Source: Datisca glomerata
Lineage: Eukaryota; Streptophyta; Magnoliopsida; Cucurbitales; Datiscaceae
Reading direction: 5' to 3'
DNA length: 64,000 bases
NCBI GenBank assembly: GCA_003255025.1
Contig: QANY01005049.1
Location: 62,001-126,000, forward strand
Shown here: in pieces, positions 1 through 11,423 of the stretch
Position numbering within the stretch: position 1 is the first letter of the stretch
How the letters are laid out: each line of letters opens with the position of its first letter
The notes under the pieces: model-generated
Told to the model about the DNA's origin: nothing
What the model saw: the letters and a program-made list of their open reading frames with translations, nothing else
Databases searched by the model: none
Program-made: the position numbers and the translations under genes

Positions 1-1331
1 TGCCTTCCCACAAAACTAACCAAATCATATAGCAGAGACCCTTTCCCTAAGGATTAGGCAAACATAGACCTTTCCTGGAGGACAAGGCAAACATAGCAAA
101 ATGGTGGGCACGTGACTCTAATGACACAAAATTAATTCTTCATGCATTCATTTTACATTTATTCTTATCTTCCAACATATATTAACTCATCAAACATACA
201 ATATAACAAAACACTTGAGCACCATAATTGAACAATGTTATGAAGAAAGAAGCATCATATTACACTATACATCACAAAACATAAACATAGTTCTATTATA
301 AAATTTCAGCAATACAATGCAAGCAATCACATGCGAACATTTCACTTACCTTATATACCTCTGTAAGTTCCTGAAGTTCAAGTCCTGAAAGGACAAAAGA
401 GAAAAATTCCATTCTTAGATGTTTTCAAACACTAATGAAAGAATTAGTTTGGATGTCTGGATTTGAAAATTCATTATAAGTTATACCGCACATAAAAATT
501 ACAAAAATTAGTTCTCGACGTTGATAAATATTGATTCATTTCAATATGAACAACACTTTATTCCCTTGTTTTGTACCTTTTCTAGTCAATTAAATCTATT
601 AGGAATATATGGAATAAAATCATTTTTATTTTAGACACAAAAAATCTTCAAATATAATTGAAGGAGAATGGGTGTGATAACATAGAACAAAGTGAAATTG
701 AGATTGCAGTTGCTAGTCCTAAAGATTTTTTACTGGTGAGCCACAACAATTGCGCCTATCAAAGTAGCTGAAAGAATTATCGAAATGAGTTCAAATGGAA
801 GAAAACAATCTGTTGATAAAATGAATTCCAATTTGTTGACTATTACTTATAAAATATTTTAATCTCTGGACCGTTGTTAGTGGAGTTACTTTGCTAGTTT
901 GTACAAGTATTTTTGTTTCACTAATGACTACTACTCTAGATACTTCATGGTATGTGATTATTTGGATTGCAAGATCAAACCAGATTCTTGAGTAATAAAT
1001 AAGAGAATACTAAAGATTCGAGTCATAGAATTTCTCAATTCTGACACGAGGTACTTATTAGATCTAATAAGTACATTAGATCTAATAGAATTATTTTGCT
1101 CTATCCAGACTAATACCAATCCAACCCATTTCATGAATTAAATGTTTTATTCAATGATAAAACAAAAAATGACAAAGTCTCTCATTCTTTTTCTGTTAAA
1201 TAAAAAATGAGCAATTCTATCAGGTTGAAGGAGTTAGAGTAGAGTATGAACTGGTTAAGGAAAAAAACTACTCTTTAAGAGTGGTGGTGGGTGGTGATGG
1301 GTTCATTGAGGGAGTGGGAGATAGTGGAAGA

Positions 1332-1346
1332 GGGAGGGAGGGAGGG
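1332..1346 (+). other. Potential G-quadruplex
   Basis: Four GGG runs separated by single A bases (GGGAGGGAGGGAGGG) lie in a purine-rich patch. This fits the classic intramolecular quadruplex pattern with one-base loops. No gene lies beside it, so a role is not implied. Confidence 0.5.
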
Positions 1347-1725
1347 AACGACAAAAAAAATGTAATTGGTGGAAAAGGGAAAAACCACCTAATTTACAAT
1401 GCAAAGAGTAGTTTCTTTCAATTATCTTTTTCTAAAGGATAATTACACTAGATTTGCTTTCTTAATAAATCATCAAATCAGTTAAAATTTTAAATTAAAA
1501 TAAATGAATTAGCAAATTTTGTTAATAGAATTTGGATAACTCTATACACAAAATTTATAACTTGAGCAAATTATCACTAAAACAACCATGATTATTTATT
1601 AAATGGTAAAACAATGATGTGAAACCTACAATAACAAAAATGTGTATATTTTAATCATCTAAGAAAACAAAACAACAATAATAATGAGAGTGATACTAAG
1701 CAATGCTTAATTATCCTAAAAAACT

Positions 1726-1869
1726 AGCTAGTATACTCACCATAAGTCGGGTCTTACAAAACTGTTGCTTCTATGCTACTTACTAACCCATCTGATTAGC
1801 TAGTATACTCACCATAAGTCGGGTCTTACAAAACTGTTGCTTCTCTGCTACTTACTAACCCATCTGATT
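1726..1869. repeat. 72-bp tandem duplication
   Basis: The 72-base segment 1726-1797 is followed immediately by a second copy at 1798-1869. Only one difference was seen by eye (CTTCTATGCT against CTTCTCTGCT). Such near-identity points to a recent slippage or repair duplication. Nothing coding is involved. Confidence 0.95.
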
Positions 1870-3145
1870 CCTAATTCTTTAAACATTTTAACTACAATAC
1901 TAAACATCTTATCTTATCATTCTAAAACTTGAGGATGATTTTTACTAGAAAAATAAATCATTTTATCATTTTAAACATTTTAATTACATAAAATATGTAC
2001 TTATATCATTTTAATGTAGATTATCTCAATATTTAAATATTTTAGTTAGTTTAAAGGATGCAAGGCAGAGATAAAATGTGGATAAAAATGTTGTATGTAA
2101 GAAAATACTCATTCAATAAATATTTATAATTATCAAAATACCTAGCACGTACAACACACGTAAGATACATCTAGCCATATTAAATGCATTATCTTCTTAT
2201 AGCTTAGAGTACTAAATTAACATATAGTGATCTTATTGTAACTTTTTGTTCTAAATAATATATCTATTCCGTGCAACCTACAAACATTTAACTAGTTTAT
2301 GTATATTGGATTAAAATCTTATTTAAATTAAGGAATTTTGTGAAGTTGGAGTCGTCCATAGTTCATATTTGTTAAAGCTAGGCTTAAATGATTGATTGAT
2401 AAACTTTGGCATCTGAACTTTGAGAATTAGGTGTTGATTGTGAGTGTGTGGAGATGAAAGAAATTTATAGTATTTCAAGAAAATAAATAAATATAAAACT
2501 CGCTGTCAGTTTGGTTCAAATGAATTTATTCTAAACTTTGTTACAACTTTGTATATGTTTAATATAGATATTGCTTCAAGGAATTGGTATTGGATTTATT
2601 GAGACTAAAATATTTCTCTTCTTTTTTGCCTATTTACTATATATTTTGGATGAGGTGTTCAACATTATAAATTAACAACATTTTGTTAAAAAATATTGGT
2701 AGTACTTTTTAATAAATGATGTTGGTTGTTTATATTTGAGTGTATCTCAGGAGATTTCTTTCTCGTCCAACAGCTATGATTGTGAAATATTCACTCATAC
2801 ATTTATTGAGATCCTTTAAAGAGGACTCGACTTATCGTTGAGTACCCAGAAAAGAATGGAGTTTTTCACAAGAAGATTGCTATAGGCTTATTATTCTTTT
2901 CAAAAGAATTGATAGTTGAAATATATTCAGAATGATTGTAAAATATTGATATATTAATTTATAATTTCGAGTAGTACTTTTGTATACAATTGACAATTTA
3001 GCATTTGGAGTAGTACTTATTGTGTATAGTTGACATTATACAATGTAACCTACTTAATGTAAAATATGTGTCTTAGGTTTTACTTATTGTTAGGATAGTT
3101 AAGCTACTAGGAGTATGTTATCTACTCCGATTCTGAACATTTTAA

Positions 3146-3715
3146 AATGAAGATGGCAAGATCTACTTGGACAGATCAAGTAGATTTTATAATTTACTTG
3201 CTCAAAGCAAGTAGTTTTTGCGATTCTAGATAATTAAAAATGTAGAAGGTAAAATCTACTTACTTAAAGCAAGTAGGTTTTGCTATTCTGGATAATAAAA
3301 AATGAAGAATGCAAAATCTAATTGGTCAAACCAAGTAGATTTCATAATCTACTTGCCCAAAGCAAGTAGTTTATGTGATTGTGGATAATTAAAAATGAAG
3401 ACGGTAAAATTTAGTTGGTGAGACCAAGTAGATTTTATAATCTACTTGCTCTGAGCAAGTAGATATTTTTATTCCGTATAATTAAAAATGTAGATGAAAA
3501 AATCTACTTTGTCAGACCAAGTAGATTTTATAATCTACTTGCTCAAAACAAATCATTTTTGCGATTATCAACAATTAACAAGGAAGAAAGTAAAATCTAC
3601 TTGGTCAAACAAAGTAGATCTTATAATCTACTTGCTCTGAGTAAGTAGATTATTTTATTATGGACAATTCAAGTTGAAGAAGATAAAATCTACTTAGTTG
3701 AATCAAGTATAAATT
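3146..3715. repeat. Tandem array of about 93-bp units, each with two hairpins
   Basis: Units begin near 3146, 3239, 3301, 3394, 3487, 3579 and 3670, giving steps of 93, 62, 93, 93, 92 and 91 bases. The second unit has lost about 31 bases and the last is partial. Each full unit carries the motif ATCTACTTG and its complement CAAGTAGAT twice, arranged as two inverted repeats: an arm ending CTTGG pairs with CCAAG, and an arm CTACTTGC pairs with GCAAGTAG. Loops are a few bases. Between the hairpins lies a conserved linker ending in AATTAAAAATG. The array ends about 350 bases before the Copia-1 LTR remnant. The family is not recognised. Confidence 0.85.
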
Positions 3716-4059
3716 CGCACATTACTTTGCACTAAGAGAAATGGTGAAGAAATTCAGGCTTGCCTACAATGGTTGCAAAATGAATGTTTGAGTTTATAAA
3801 ATGGAAGATCGATGGATGAAGTTTAAGGAAAGATGTGGAAAAGAAGTATAAAATTTCTTTTTGAAAATGAAAATAAACGGAGGAAATCGCTACTAACTTT
3901 TTATAGGTTGGTGACTGAATAACAATATTAAAAAGTAACAAAGAGAAGGGTGTAATTTTTATCATTTCCAATGTCAATTGGCCCACAATCCCTTGAATAA
4001 AAATGTTAGACCTTTTTCCAAACTCACTTTTCAAATGGGCCTTTTGTCCAAACAACCCT
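3716..4059. other. Short non-coding stretch between the hairpin array and Copia-1
   Basis: A minus-strand frame runs through 3732-4055, but it lacks an ATG start and shows no recognisable domain, so it is not called as a gene. The sequence just left of the LTR remnant does not match the 3' LTR, which marks where the 5' LTR has been lost. Confidence 0.5.
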
Positions 4060-4152
4060 ATATATTATGTTGTTCATTGTTGAGATAATTAATGAAGCAG
4101 TTCATATTTCATAAGTTCTCTCTTTACTTCCTTCTTCTTCTACTTCTCAACA
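4060..4152 (+). repeat. Copia-1 5' LTR, truncated
   Basis: About 90 bases match the last part of the 3' LTR at 12618-12710. Shared text includes TAATTAATGAAGCA and CATATTTCATAA, and both end in TTCTACTTCTCAACA. The first 100 or so LTR bases are missing. The left limit is approximate because similarity fades in a T-rich stretch. Confidence 0.85.
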
Positions 4153-4164
4153 TGGTATCAGAGC
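4153..4164 (+). promoter_or_regulatory. Copia-1 primer binding site
   Basis: TGGTATCAGAGC directly follows the LTR end CA. It is the standard plant copia primer site, complementary to the 3' end of initiator methionine tRNA, where minus-strand DNA synthesis starts. Confidence 0.95.
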
Positions 4165-4263
4165 CTTAGTTTTTTATTCTTTCGTCTTCCTTCGTTATAG
4201 TCTCTATCATACTCTATTTTCTGCATTCTTCTTTGAATTTTGATTCTTCTTCAAGCTCTGTCA

Positions 4264-5220
4264 ATGTCGTCCAATTCTACCATGTTTTAAACCTCTCAGA
4301 TATCATCTTCAACAAAAAGTTCAATTCATAATAACTTAATTCTGATCACTTTATGTTTTGCTCGTAATAACTACATTTTTGGCTTTCTCAAATAATGTTA
4401 TCTTGGAAAGCATATGGTTTGGAGGAGTATCTTCTCGTCATTGTTGCAGGACCTCCTCACTATATCACCAAGGTCACTACTGGTGATAATAATGTTCTTG
4501 TCTCTATAACAGCTCCAAATCTAGAATTCATATCATGGCTTCGTTTGGATCAATTTCTAATGAGCTGGCTTCTATCAAGCATCTCAGAAGCAGTATTCGG
4601 TCATGTTGTAAGGTGTGGATCATCTTCAGAAGTCTAGAATGTTCTTGAAGGTATTTTCACTACAAGTTCTAAATCTAGGTTAATACAGTTGAGGTTCCAA
4701 CTTCAATTAACCAAGAAATGCTCTCTTAGCATTTATGATTATATCTTGAAGATGAGAGCTTTAGTTGATAATCTATTAGCTTGTGGATAAGTAATTAGTG
4801 ACAAAGAGTTGCTATTGTACATTCTAGGTGGCCTTGGTAATCATTATGATCCAGTTGTAGTCAATTTAACATCTCGGCAATAATTGGTTACAATTCAAGA
4901 AGCTCAATTTATGCTTCAAAATCAAGAAATGCATATGGAGCAAAATAACTCAGTTTTTTTATTTTCTTAAGCAAACTAATACTAATGCATCTGTTAATAT
5001 CACTCATTTCACTGGAAGAAGGAGACATGGTAATAGCTCTTTTGGCAGAGGTAATCAAAGTTTTAGAGGTAGGGGTCGTGGTAGAGGTAGAAATGGACCA
5101 CCTATCTGTCAAATTTGTAGAAGGATTGGTCACACTGCTTTTAATGCTACAATCGACTTGAATATGAGTTTTAACCACTTGAGTTTAAAACTACCTGAGT
5201 TTAATACACAACCCCAAGCC
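4264..5220 (+). pseudogene. Copia-1 gag remnant (UBN2-type capsid and zinc knuckle)
   Basis: The product would be the capsid polyprotein that packages element RNA. An ATG at 4264 starts a frame that stops after a few codons. The clear gag similarity lies at 4395-4960 in one frame broken by several stops, with segments such as FISWLRLDQFLMSWLLSS and DKELLLYILGGLGNHYDP that are typical of plant copia gag. A zinc knuckle begins at about 5107 (CQIC then GH), but the last cysteine is lost beside a one-base frameshift at about 5145. It is non-functional. The call rests on motif recognition by eye. Confidence 0.85.
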
Positions 5221-5339
5221 ATTTTGTAAACTTCAACAAGTAAAATGACACAACTTATCAACCACTAAATCATGGAGCCTCAGCTTATTTCGTAAACCTC
5301 AACACTAAGTCACAAACAGTTTCACTTTCTCTTAAAGAC

Positions 5340-6620
5340 ATCCTGTGTGTACCTCTTATAACCAAACATTTGCTAAGTATCTCTCAGTTAACTCGAGATA
5401 ACAATGTAATAATTGAATTTACCACTATTTTCTATTTTATGAAGGATAAGAAATCTAGGAGGGTTCTTCTACAAGGCATTCTTAAAGATGGGCTATGTCA
5501 CTTCATCCTCAATCATGCTAACTCCAAGTTGTCATAGTCCTCAAGTTCTGCAAATAAGGCTATCGTTTCTTATATAGCAAGTAGTTCTAGTTCTTCTTTA
5601 CATAATACTAGATCTTGTTTTCCAATATACATTGTGAAAATGTTAAGCATTCTGCCTATCCTTTGTACAATGCTTCTATTATCAATACAAACTATGACCA
5701 TGTTAATAAGTCTGAGTTTAATAGCAGTATATGTCTTTGGCATCAAAGACTTAAGCATCCCTTAGGTCATACTCTTTCGTTGCTTTTAAAGAATATATTT
5801 GTTCAATGTAATTCAAAAATCCCTTCCTTCTGTGAAGCCTATCAATTTGGTAAACATATAGAATTTATTTTTCCATCTATCAATCTTAATACTAGTAAAC
5901 CCTTTGATCTTATACACTTTAATTTGTGGGGTCCCCTCCAATCTTATCATCAAATGGCTTTAGGTATTTCATTAGTTTCATAGATGATTACACTAGATTA
6001 TGTTGGATATTTCCTATAAAACTAAAGTCTGAAACCCAAAACAGAGTGCTCTTATTCAAAACATATATTAAAAGATAGTTTGATACCGAAATCAAAATTT
6101 TCCAAACTGATTGTGGAGGGAAATTTAGAAGTGTCAAACCCATTTTTACACAACTTGGGATTTATTTTAGGCATCTATGTCCGCATTTGCATCGGCAAAG
6201 TGGAAAGAAAGCATAAACAAATTATGAAAATTGGTTTGACACTCTTAGCTCAAGCAAAAATGCCATTACTTTCTGGTGGGAGGCCTTTCATACTTATGTC
6301 TACATAATAAACAGATTCCTAACTCATGTTTTACAAAACAAGTCACCTTTTCAGAATTTGTACTCCAAATATCCTGATATGAATTTCATGAAAACTTTTC
6401 GTTGTTCCTGTTATCCCTTCACTAGACCTTATAACAGCAACAAATTCAACTTTCATACAGTCAAATGTATATTTTTAGGTTATTCTGATAACCATAAATG
6501 ATACAAATGTCTTGTTCCTAAGTCTGGTAAACTTTACATTTCTGTCAGTGCATCTTTCAATGAAATTGATTTCTCATTTCAGTCCTTAACCAATGCAAAA
6601 AATTCAAGTTAAACTCAACC
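5340..6620 (+). pseudogene. Copia-1 protease tail and integrase remnant
   Basis: 5350-5520 reads like the end of the copia protease and the linker (LLSISQLTRDNNVIIEF). The protease catalytic Asp-Ser/Thr-Gly was not found upstream. A GAG-pre-integrase block follows at about 5727-5770 (LWHQRLKHPLGH), then the integrase core begins near 5898 (FDLIHFNLWGPLQ, where the first catalytic Asp would normally lie but reads Asn). The second core motif is at about 6103 (TDCGGKF). Frameshifts and stops divide it into at least three frames. Integrase would insert element cDNA into the host genome; this copy cannot. Confidence 0.85.
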
Positions 6621-7079
6621 ATATTTTTATCCTACCATTATAAATGTTGTTAAGCATGTCCTTATTGATACTTCAAGTGATGCAAACTCATCTTTAAACT
6701 GCAATGTTGAAGCAACTTCCTCAAATTCTCAGTCTATTAATGTGATCGCAAAGTAGGTACAAATTTCTCAATCTCAGTCTATTTCATTTGCTACAAATTA
6801 CTATATTCCTCTTAATAGTGTTCCTTTTTTTGCTTCTCGTAAAGATACATCATCACCCTCACAACATAGTGATAATCATGTTTCATTACCTATTTAGAAT
6901 GAATTCATTTCATTTGCCTCACCTAGTCTATTACATTCTAACAACATTGCAAAACCTCCACGCAGTGAAACTCCTATAGTTCCCACTGTCACTCATTCTC
7001 TTTCAACTCACCCTATGATCACCAAATCAAAACATGGCATTTTTAAGCCTAAATCTTTCTCTTCTGTTGTTTGTGATTT

Positions 7080-8504
7080 AGAAAGTGAACCTATTTCTAT
7101 TAAAGCGTCTTTAGAACATCCTAAATGGAATACTTCTATGCATGAGGCATATGATGCACTTATGCTTAACAATACTTAGCAACTTATACCTAAAATTGGT
7201 AACATCATTGTTGTTCAGAACATGTGGATATTCATAATCAAACGTAATCCAGATGGTTCCATTCTTAAGTGCAAGGCAGGACTTGTAGCAAAAGGTTTTT
7301 AGCAAAATTATGGTATAGACCGCTTTGACACTTACAACAATGTGGTTAAACCTTCTACCATTCATATTATTCTCACATTGGCATTATCGTTTAATTGGGA
7401 TGTTCATCAAATGAACATTAACAATACATTTTTAAATGGAGAGCTCTAAGAAGAGGTATGTATGCATTCAACCTATAGGTTTTGAACATCCTGACATGAA
7501 AAATTATGTTTACAAGTTAACCAAAGCCCTATATGGTTTGATGCAAGCTCCTAGAGCTTGGTCTAAAAAACTCCAAAGCACTCTTTTTCAAAGAGGATTT
7601 CTAAACTCAAAATCGAATTCATCACGTTTATATACAAAAGACCAATTCATTATGCTGTTATTAGTCTATGTTGATGACATTCTTGCACTGAGAATTGAAA
7701 AAAGCTTATTAGTCAAGTCATATCATGTTTAAATCAGAAGTTGCTCTCAAAAGACTAGGATATGTACTTTACTTCCTTGGTTTTGAAGTATGTAGGGACA
7801 ATACTGGTCTTTATCAAACTCAGGGTAAATACATCATGGATCTTCTCACTCGAACTCATATGACAGATTCTAAGCCTTGTCCAACCTTCATGTGTTTTTC
7901 TGTCAAGTTATCAGTTAATATTGGTACACCATTAATCTACTCTATATAGAAGCATTTTGGATGCTTTACAGTACCTCACTCTAACCAAGTTTGACATATC
8001 CTTCTCTATCAATAAGCTAAATCAATAGTTACAAGCTCCTACTTCTGAACATTGGAGAGCTTACAAACAAATATTAAGGTGTCTTAAGGGTATAATAGAT
8101 AATGGACTTGTGTTTAAACTAGTGAAATATCTCCCTATCAGTCGGTATAATGATGCAGATTGGGTCAATTATCTTGATGATAGAGGTTCTGCCTCAGGTT
8201 ACTGTATTTTCTTGGGAGATAATCTAATCATTTGGAGTTTTCGTAAGTAACATGTTGTTGCTAGATCTAGTATAGAATCTAAGTCCCCTTGCTTAGGCTG
8301 CTACTGAAATCCTTTAGATTCAATCACTTTTTAGTGAACTTGGTTTCTCTTTTTCTTGCTATCCTTCAGTTTGGTATGATAATATTGGAGCTAATCAACT
8401 ATTTGTTAACCCTATTTTTCATTCAAAAGGACTAAGCATATTGAATTAGATGTTCATTTTATCAGAAAGAAAATTATCAATAATCAGCTGCAAGTTAACC
8501 ATAT
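7080..8504 (+). pseudogene. Copia-1 reverse transcriptase and RNase H remnant, interrupted by LINE-1
   Basis: Reverse transcriptase similarity starts near 7100 and includes ILKCKAGLVAKGF, then NWDVHQMNINNTFLNGEL (about 7396), ALYGLMQAPRAW (about 7527) and the catalytic block YVDDI at 7669-7683. The methionine-rich thumb follows to 7950. RNase H similarity runs from about 8010, with DWVNYLDDRGSASGYCIF (8158-8210) and KHIELDVHFIRKK (8430-8470). The reading frame is cut at 8504-8513 by LINE-1 and resumes at 12429 with VVDALAKALLEPQF. Many stops are present. Confidence 0.9.
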
Positions 8505-9083
8505 AGCAAGTTATTTTTTTAGTAAATGAAAGTATATAAATCGAGAAGATACTTACACAATTACAAGGGCCATACCCCAGGATTACAAAAATCAAACCTA
8601 TAGATCATTTACAAGTAAACAAATCAAAATCTAAGCTAAAAAACTAATGTCAACAAAGTCAACACCAAAAAGTCAACGGCCAAAGGACAACCACAGGGAT
8701 TAACTGAACCTAAGGCACACAAGACTCCAATAATGCAATGGGAGCCTTTATAAACATGCAACATGCTTAAAACATAAAATCAGTTGTAAACTAGTCAACC
8801 ACCATGTCAACCAAAGCTCACAGCCACTGACAGACTTACAACAGGAAGCATCCAAAGTAAAGTTCATGAAGTAGTAAGGAGCAAGAGTGAGTGCATGGCC
8901 TTTATAGTACAAGCCCTGCAATCTTACAGAACGTAAGCAAAATAAAGTACAAACACACTAAGAGCACAAATAGATATTAAACACCAGCAGAGAGCCCTTC
9001 TAAGCTAATCCCAAGCTTACAAGATTATAAGGTAAACTAAGATACCAGAACAGCTAATAGCAGAAGAACATAAAGGTTCAAAT

Positions 9084-9115
9084 GGGGAAATGAGGGGGGT
9101 AGGGGGAACGGGGGG
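9084..9115 (+). other. G-rich quadruplex-like patch in the LINE-1 3' region
   Basis: Four G runs of 4, 6, 5 and 6-7 bases are separated by short loops (6, 2 and 3 bases). On the LINE sense strand (minus) the patch is C-rich, so the quadruplex would form on the antisense strand. Confidence 0.5.
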
Positions 9116-9329
9116 CCTTTATAGAACAAGCCACATATTACAAAATGACTATAAGTAGAACTTATAGACAGAACAATAAGGCCAGGAGCCAAAATAGGAG
9201 AACCGCCAAGCTTGACACGTTATAAAAAGATATGGGGCCCCAATTTCCATAAGCTTGCTAATGCTCTGTTGTTATGGTCCTCTGGGAAGCCTTTAGCTGG
9301 ACCAAATCTGAATGTCACATTTAGTGATA

Positions 9330-9920
9330 TAAGTTTAATAATGATGGCTTGTCCTTAAGTTTACCCTGAAAGATTCTTTCATTTCTTTCATTCCATAAAT
9401 AGTGCATGAAAGAAGAGAAGGCCACCTTAACAAGTGTAGATCTGATGGAATTTCCTCTACCCCAAACAAGTAGCCAAGAAATCAGTTGAGTCTAGTTAAC
9501 AACTCTACAAGATATACCACACTTGTTCATTAAGTCTGGCCACACTGATCTAGTAAAGTCACACTATATGAACAAATGGGCATCAATGTCAGGGTGCCCC
9601 ATAAAAAACACATAGTTGGGCATTAAGTCTAAGCCCCCAGTTCCTATGGTAGTATCCTAATATGCAATCCTATCTCTAGTGCTCGATTGTTGAGAATGGT
9701 CAACCAAGAGATAAAACTGCACCTTGGGATGTGATATTTGAACCAAATAAGTTTTGCCCACCTAACTTTTTTCTTAGGAGTGGAAAGAGCCTTGTAAGTA
9801 ATGGGAGGCTGAAAATGAGCCATTGAGGCTACCTGACTCCTGGACTTGGAAGTACCAGATCTTTAAGCCCCAGCCTGCCTAGAGCCTTTTCACAGCAGAT
9901 ATCCTACCAGGCCACCTTAG
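9330..9920 (-). pseudogene. LINE-1 reverse transcriptase tail and zf-RVT domain remnant
   Basis: On the minus strand, residues read GAKVAW, then DIC and GRLGLK (9920-9850), which is the usual junction after the reverse transcriptase palm and thumb in plant LINE ORF2. A zf-RVT-like block follows, with WFKYHIPRCSFISWLTILNN (about 9745-9690) and a segment resembling the end of the domain at 9400-9340. Stops and frame changes are frequent. The palm itself, with the YADD-like active site, is absent from this copy. Confidence 0.8.
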
Positions 9921-9924
9921 CCCC

Positions 9925-10870
9925 AGAGAATTTGGATAAGATAGATAGGGCCTTGGGCAATGCCAATTGGGTAGCCCTATTCCCCAACTATAAATGTCAT
10001 TTTGCTGCACCTAGTATATCTGACCACAGTCCCATTGTCCTTCAAATAAAGAAGCTACCACCACAAGACTAAAAGCAGTTTCAAAATTTTTAACTTTTGG
10101 TTTAATAGGGAGGGATTTTGGCCCACCCTTGAGCAAGCCTAGACTATCGAGGTCCAAAGCACAACTATGTTTCAAATTTGCAAGAAGCTTAAATATGTCA
10201 AAATGGCTCAAAAGGAGTTCAATCAGGATTTCTATAATGACATTCCCTCAAGAACCAAGCTGTTCAGAGTTCACCTTGAAATGCTTCAAAAGATATTGGC
10301 TATACCCCTAATCTTTTTGTCCAGTACCAGGAAAGAGCAGCTTCCAAAGAATTCATTCACCTTAGAGTGGTTAAGGAAAGCTTTTGCAGACAAAAGTCTG
10401 GGATCCAGTGGCTTAACCTTGGTGACCAAATCACCTCATTCTTCTTCAAAAACATGAAGAGAAATAGTATTAGATCTAAAATCACCCACCTTGTTGACCA
10501 AGGTATTATTATATCCTCTCCAAGAAATCAGCAACTACATTGTGTAGTATTACACAGAGCTCCTAGGTTCCCAAAATCTTGACCCAATGGTAAATTGGAA
10601 TATTCTTGAGTGTGCAATTCCCAATAGAATCAGTGAGGACCAAGGTAGCCTTTTGACCTTTCGTGTCACTGAAGATGATGTTAAGCAGGCCATTTTTAGT
10701 ATGGGCAATGACAAAGTCCCAGGTCCTTATGCGTTCTCTACAGGGTTCTTCAAAAGAGCTTAGCACATTGTTGGGAGGGATGTCACTGTTGTTGTACTGG
10801 AATTCTTTCAAACTAACAATCTCCTTAAGGAGGTGAACTCTACTTCTATTTCTTTGATTCTCAAGGTCCC
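9925..10870 (+). pseudogene. Inverted block of LINE-1: endonuclease end and reverse transcriptase start
   Basis: In contrast to the rest of LINE-1, this block codes on the plus strand. It reads LDKIDRALGN and ISDHSPIVLQI (9931-10050), the end of an APE-type endonuclease; then GIQWLNLGDQITSFFFKN (10396-10455), the linker typical of plant LINE ORF2; then VKQAIFSMGNDKVPGP and GFFKRA (10680-10760) and STSISLILKVPK (about 10840-10876), the start of the reverse transcriptase. Several frames are used. Both boundaries adjoin minus-strand LINE sequence, and the parts expected on each side (middle of the endonuclease; reverse transcriptase palm) are missing. Confidence 0.85.
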
Positions 10871-11220
10871 AAAGTTGTTTCCTGGACAGCTTGGAGTTTG
10901 CAGCATATACAAAGGTGATGAAATTAGTGTCACCACTGTCATTTAAGGGAACTTTGCAAAATATTGTTTGATTAGAGCACTCTAAAGCAGTAAGCTTCAG
11001 AACATCATTATTCAAGCAACCTAGATTCTACCACCAGAAGCACATTGGTAATTGGCTACCACTTCCCAATTAGGGAACAAGAACACAGAAATAGATTTGA
11101 ACTTAGACTATTTCACCTTAATCTCTAACATAGAACATACAGATAAACTAAAATCTCTACATAATTTCTTCACATCAGCTTGCTTGAAAGTACCATTGAG
11201 GCCTCTCACATTCCATGTGG
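10865..11220 (-). pseudogene. LINE-1 ORF2 N-terminal part: APE-type endonuclease
   Basis: Minus-strand reading begins with WNVRGLNGTF at about 11217, the start of plant LINE endonucleases, and ends with ITFVYAANSKLSRKQLWDLE near 10868. Frameshifts separate these parts. The domain would nick target DNA during target-primed reverse transcription. It stops abruptly at the right edge of the inverted block. Confidence 0.85.
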
Positions 11221-11423
11221 CTAGATTAAACATAAAAGTTAAGCGTGGATATCCCCACTAGTATTAACAAAAATCTCATCCAACTTCACAGGATGAGGTG
11301 TTAGATTTCCTTTCTTCTTCTTCCTCTTTTTTTAGAGCTAGATGAAGAAGCTGGTGTATCAAAGCTTGGAAATAGGGCCTCCTTGATTTGGTCAACAATT
11401 TTAGAACCCACTTTAGAGGGGGG

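Larger units (their letters stand above)
1..3145. other. AT-rich intergenic DNA without a recognisable gene
   Basis: No reading frame of convincing length or composition is present on either strand, and no transposon protein motif was recognised. The only structure seen is a G-run cluster at 1332-1346 and a 72-bp tandem duplication at 1726-1869, both listed separately. The stretch could include promoter, intron or decayed repeat sequence that cannot be recognised by eye. Confidence 0.6.

Noticed and set aside
3732..4055. 107-codon minus-strand frame left of Copia-1
   Set aside because: No ATG at its start, low-complexity Phe/Ile/Ser-rich content, and no recognised domain.
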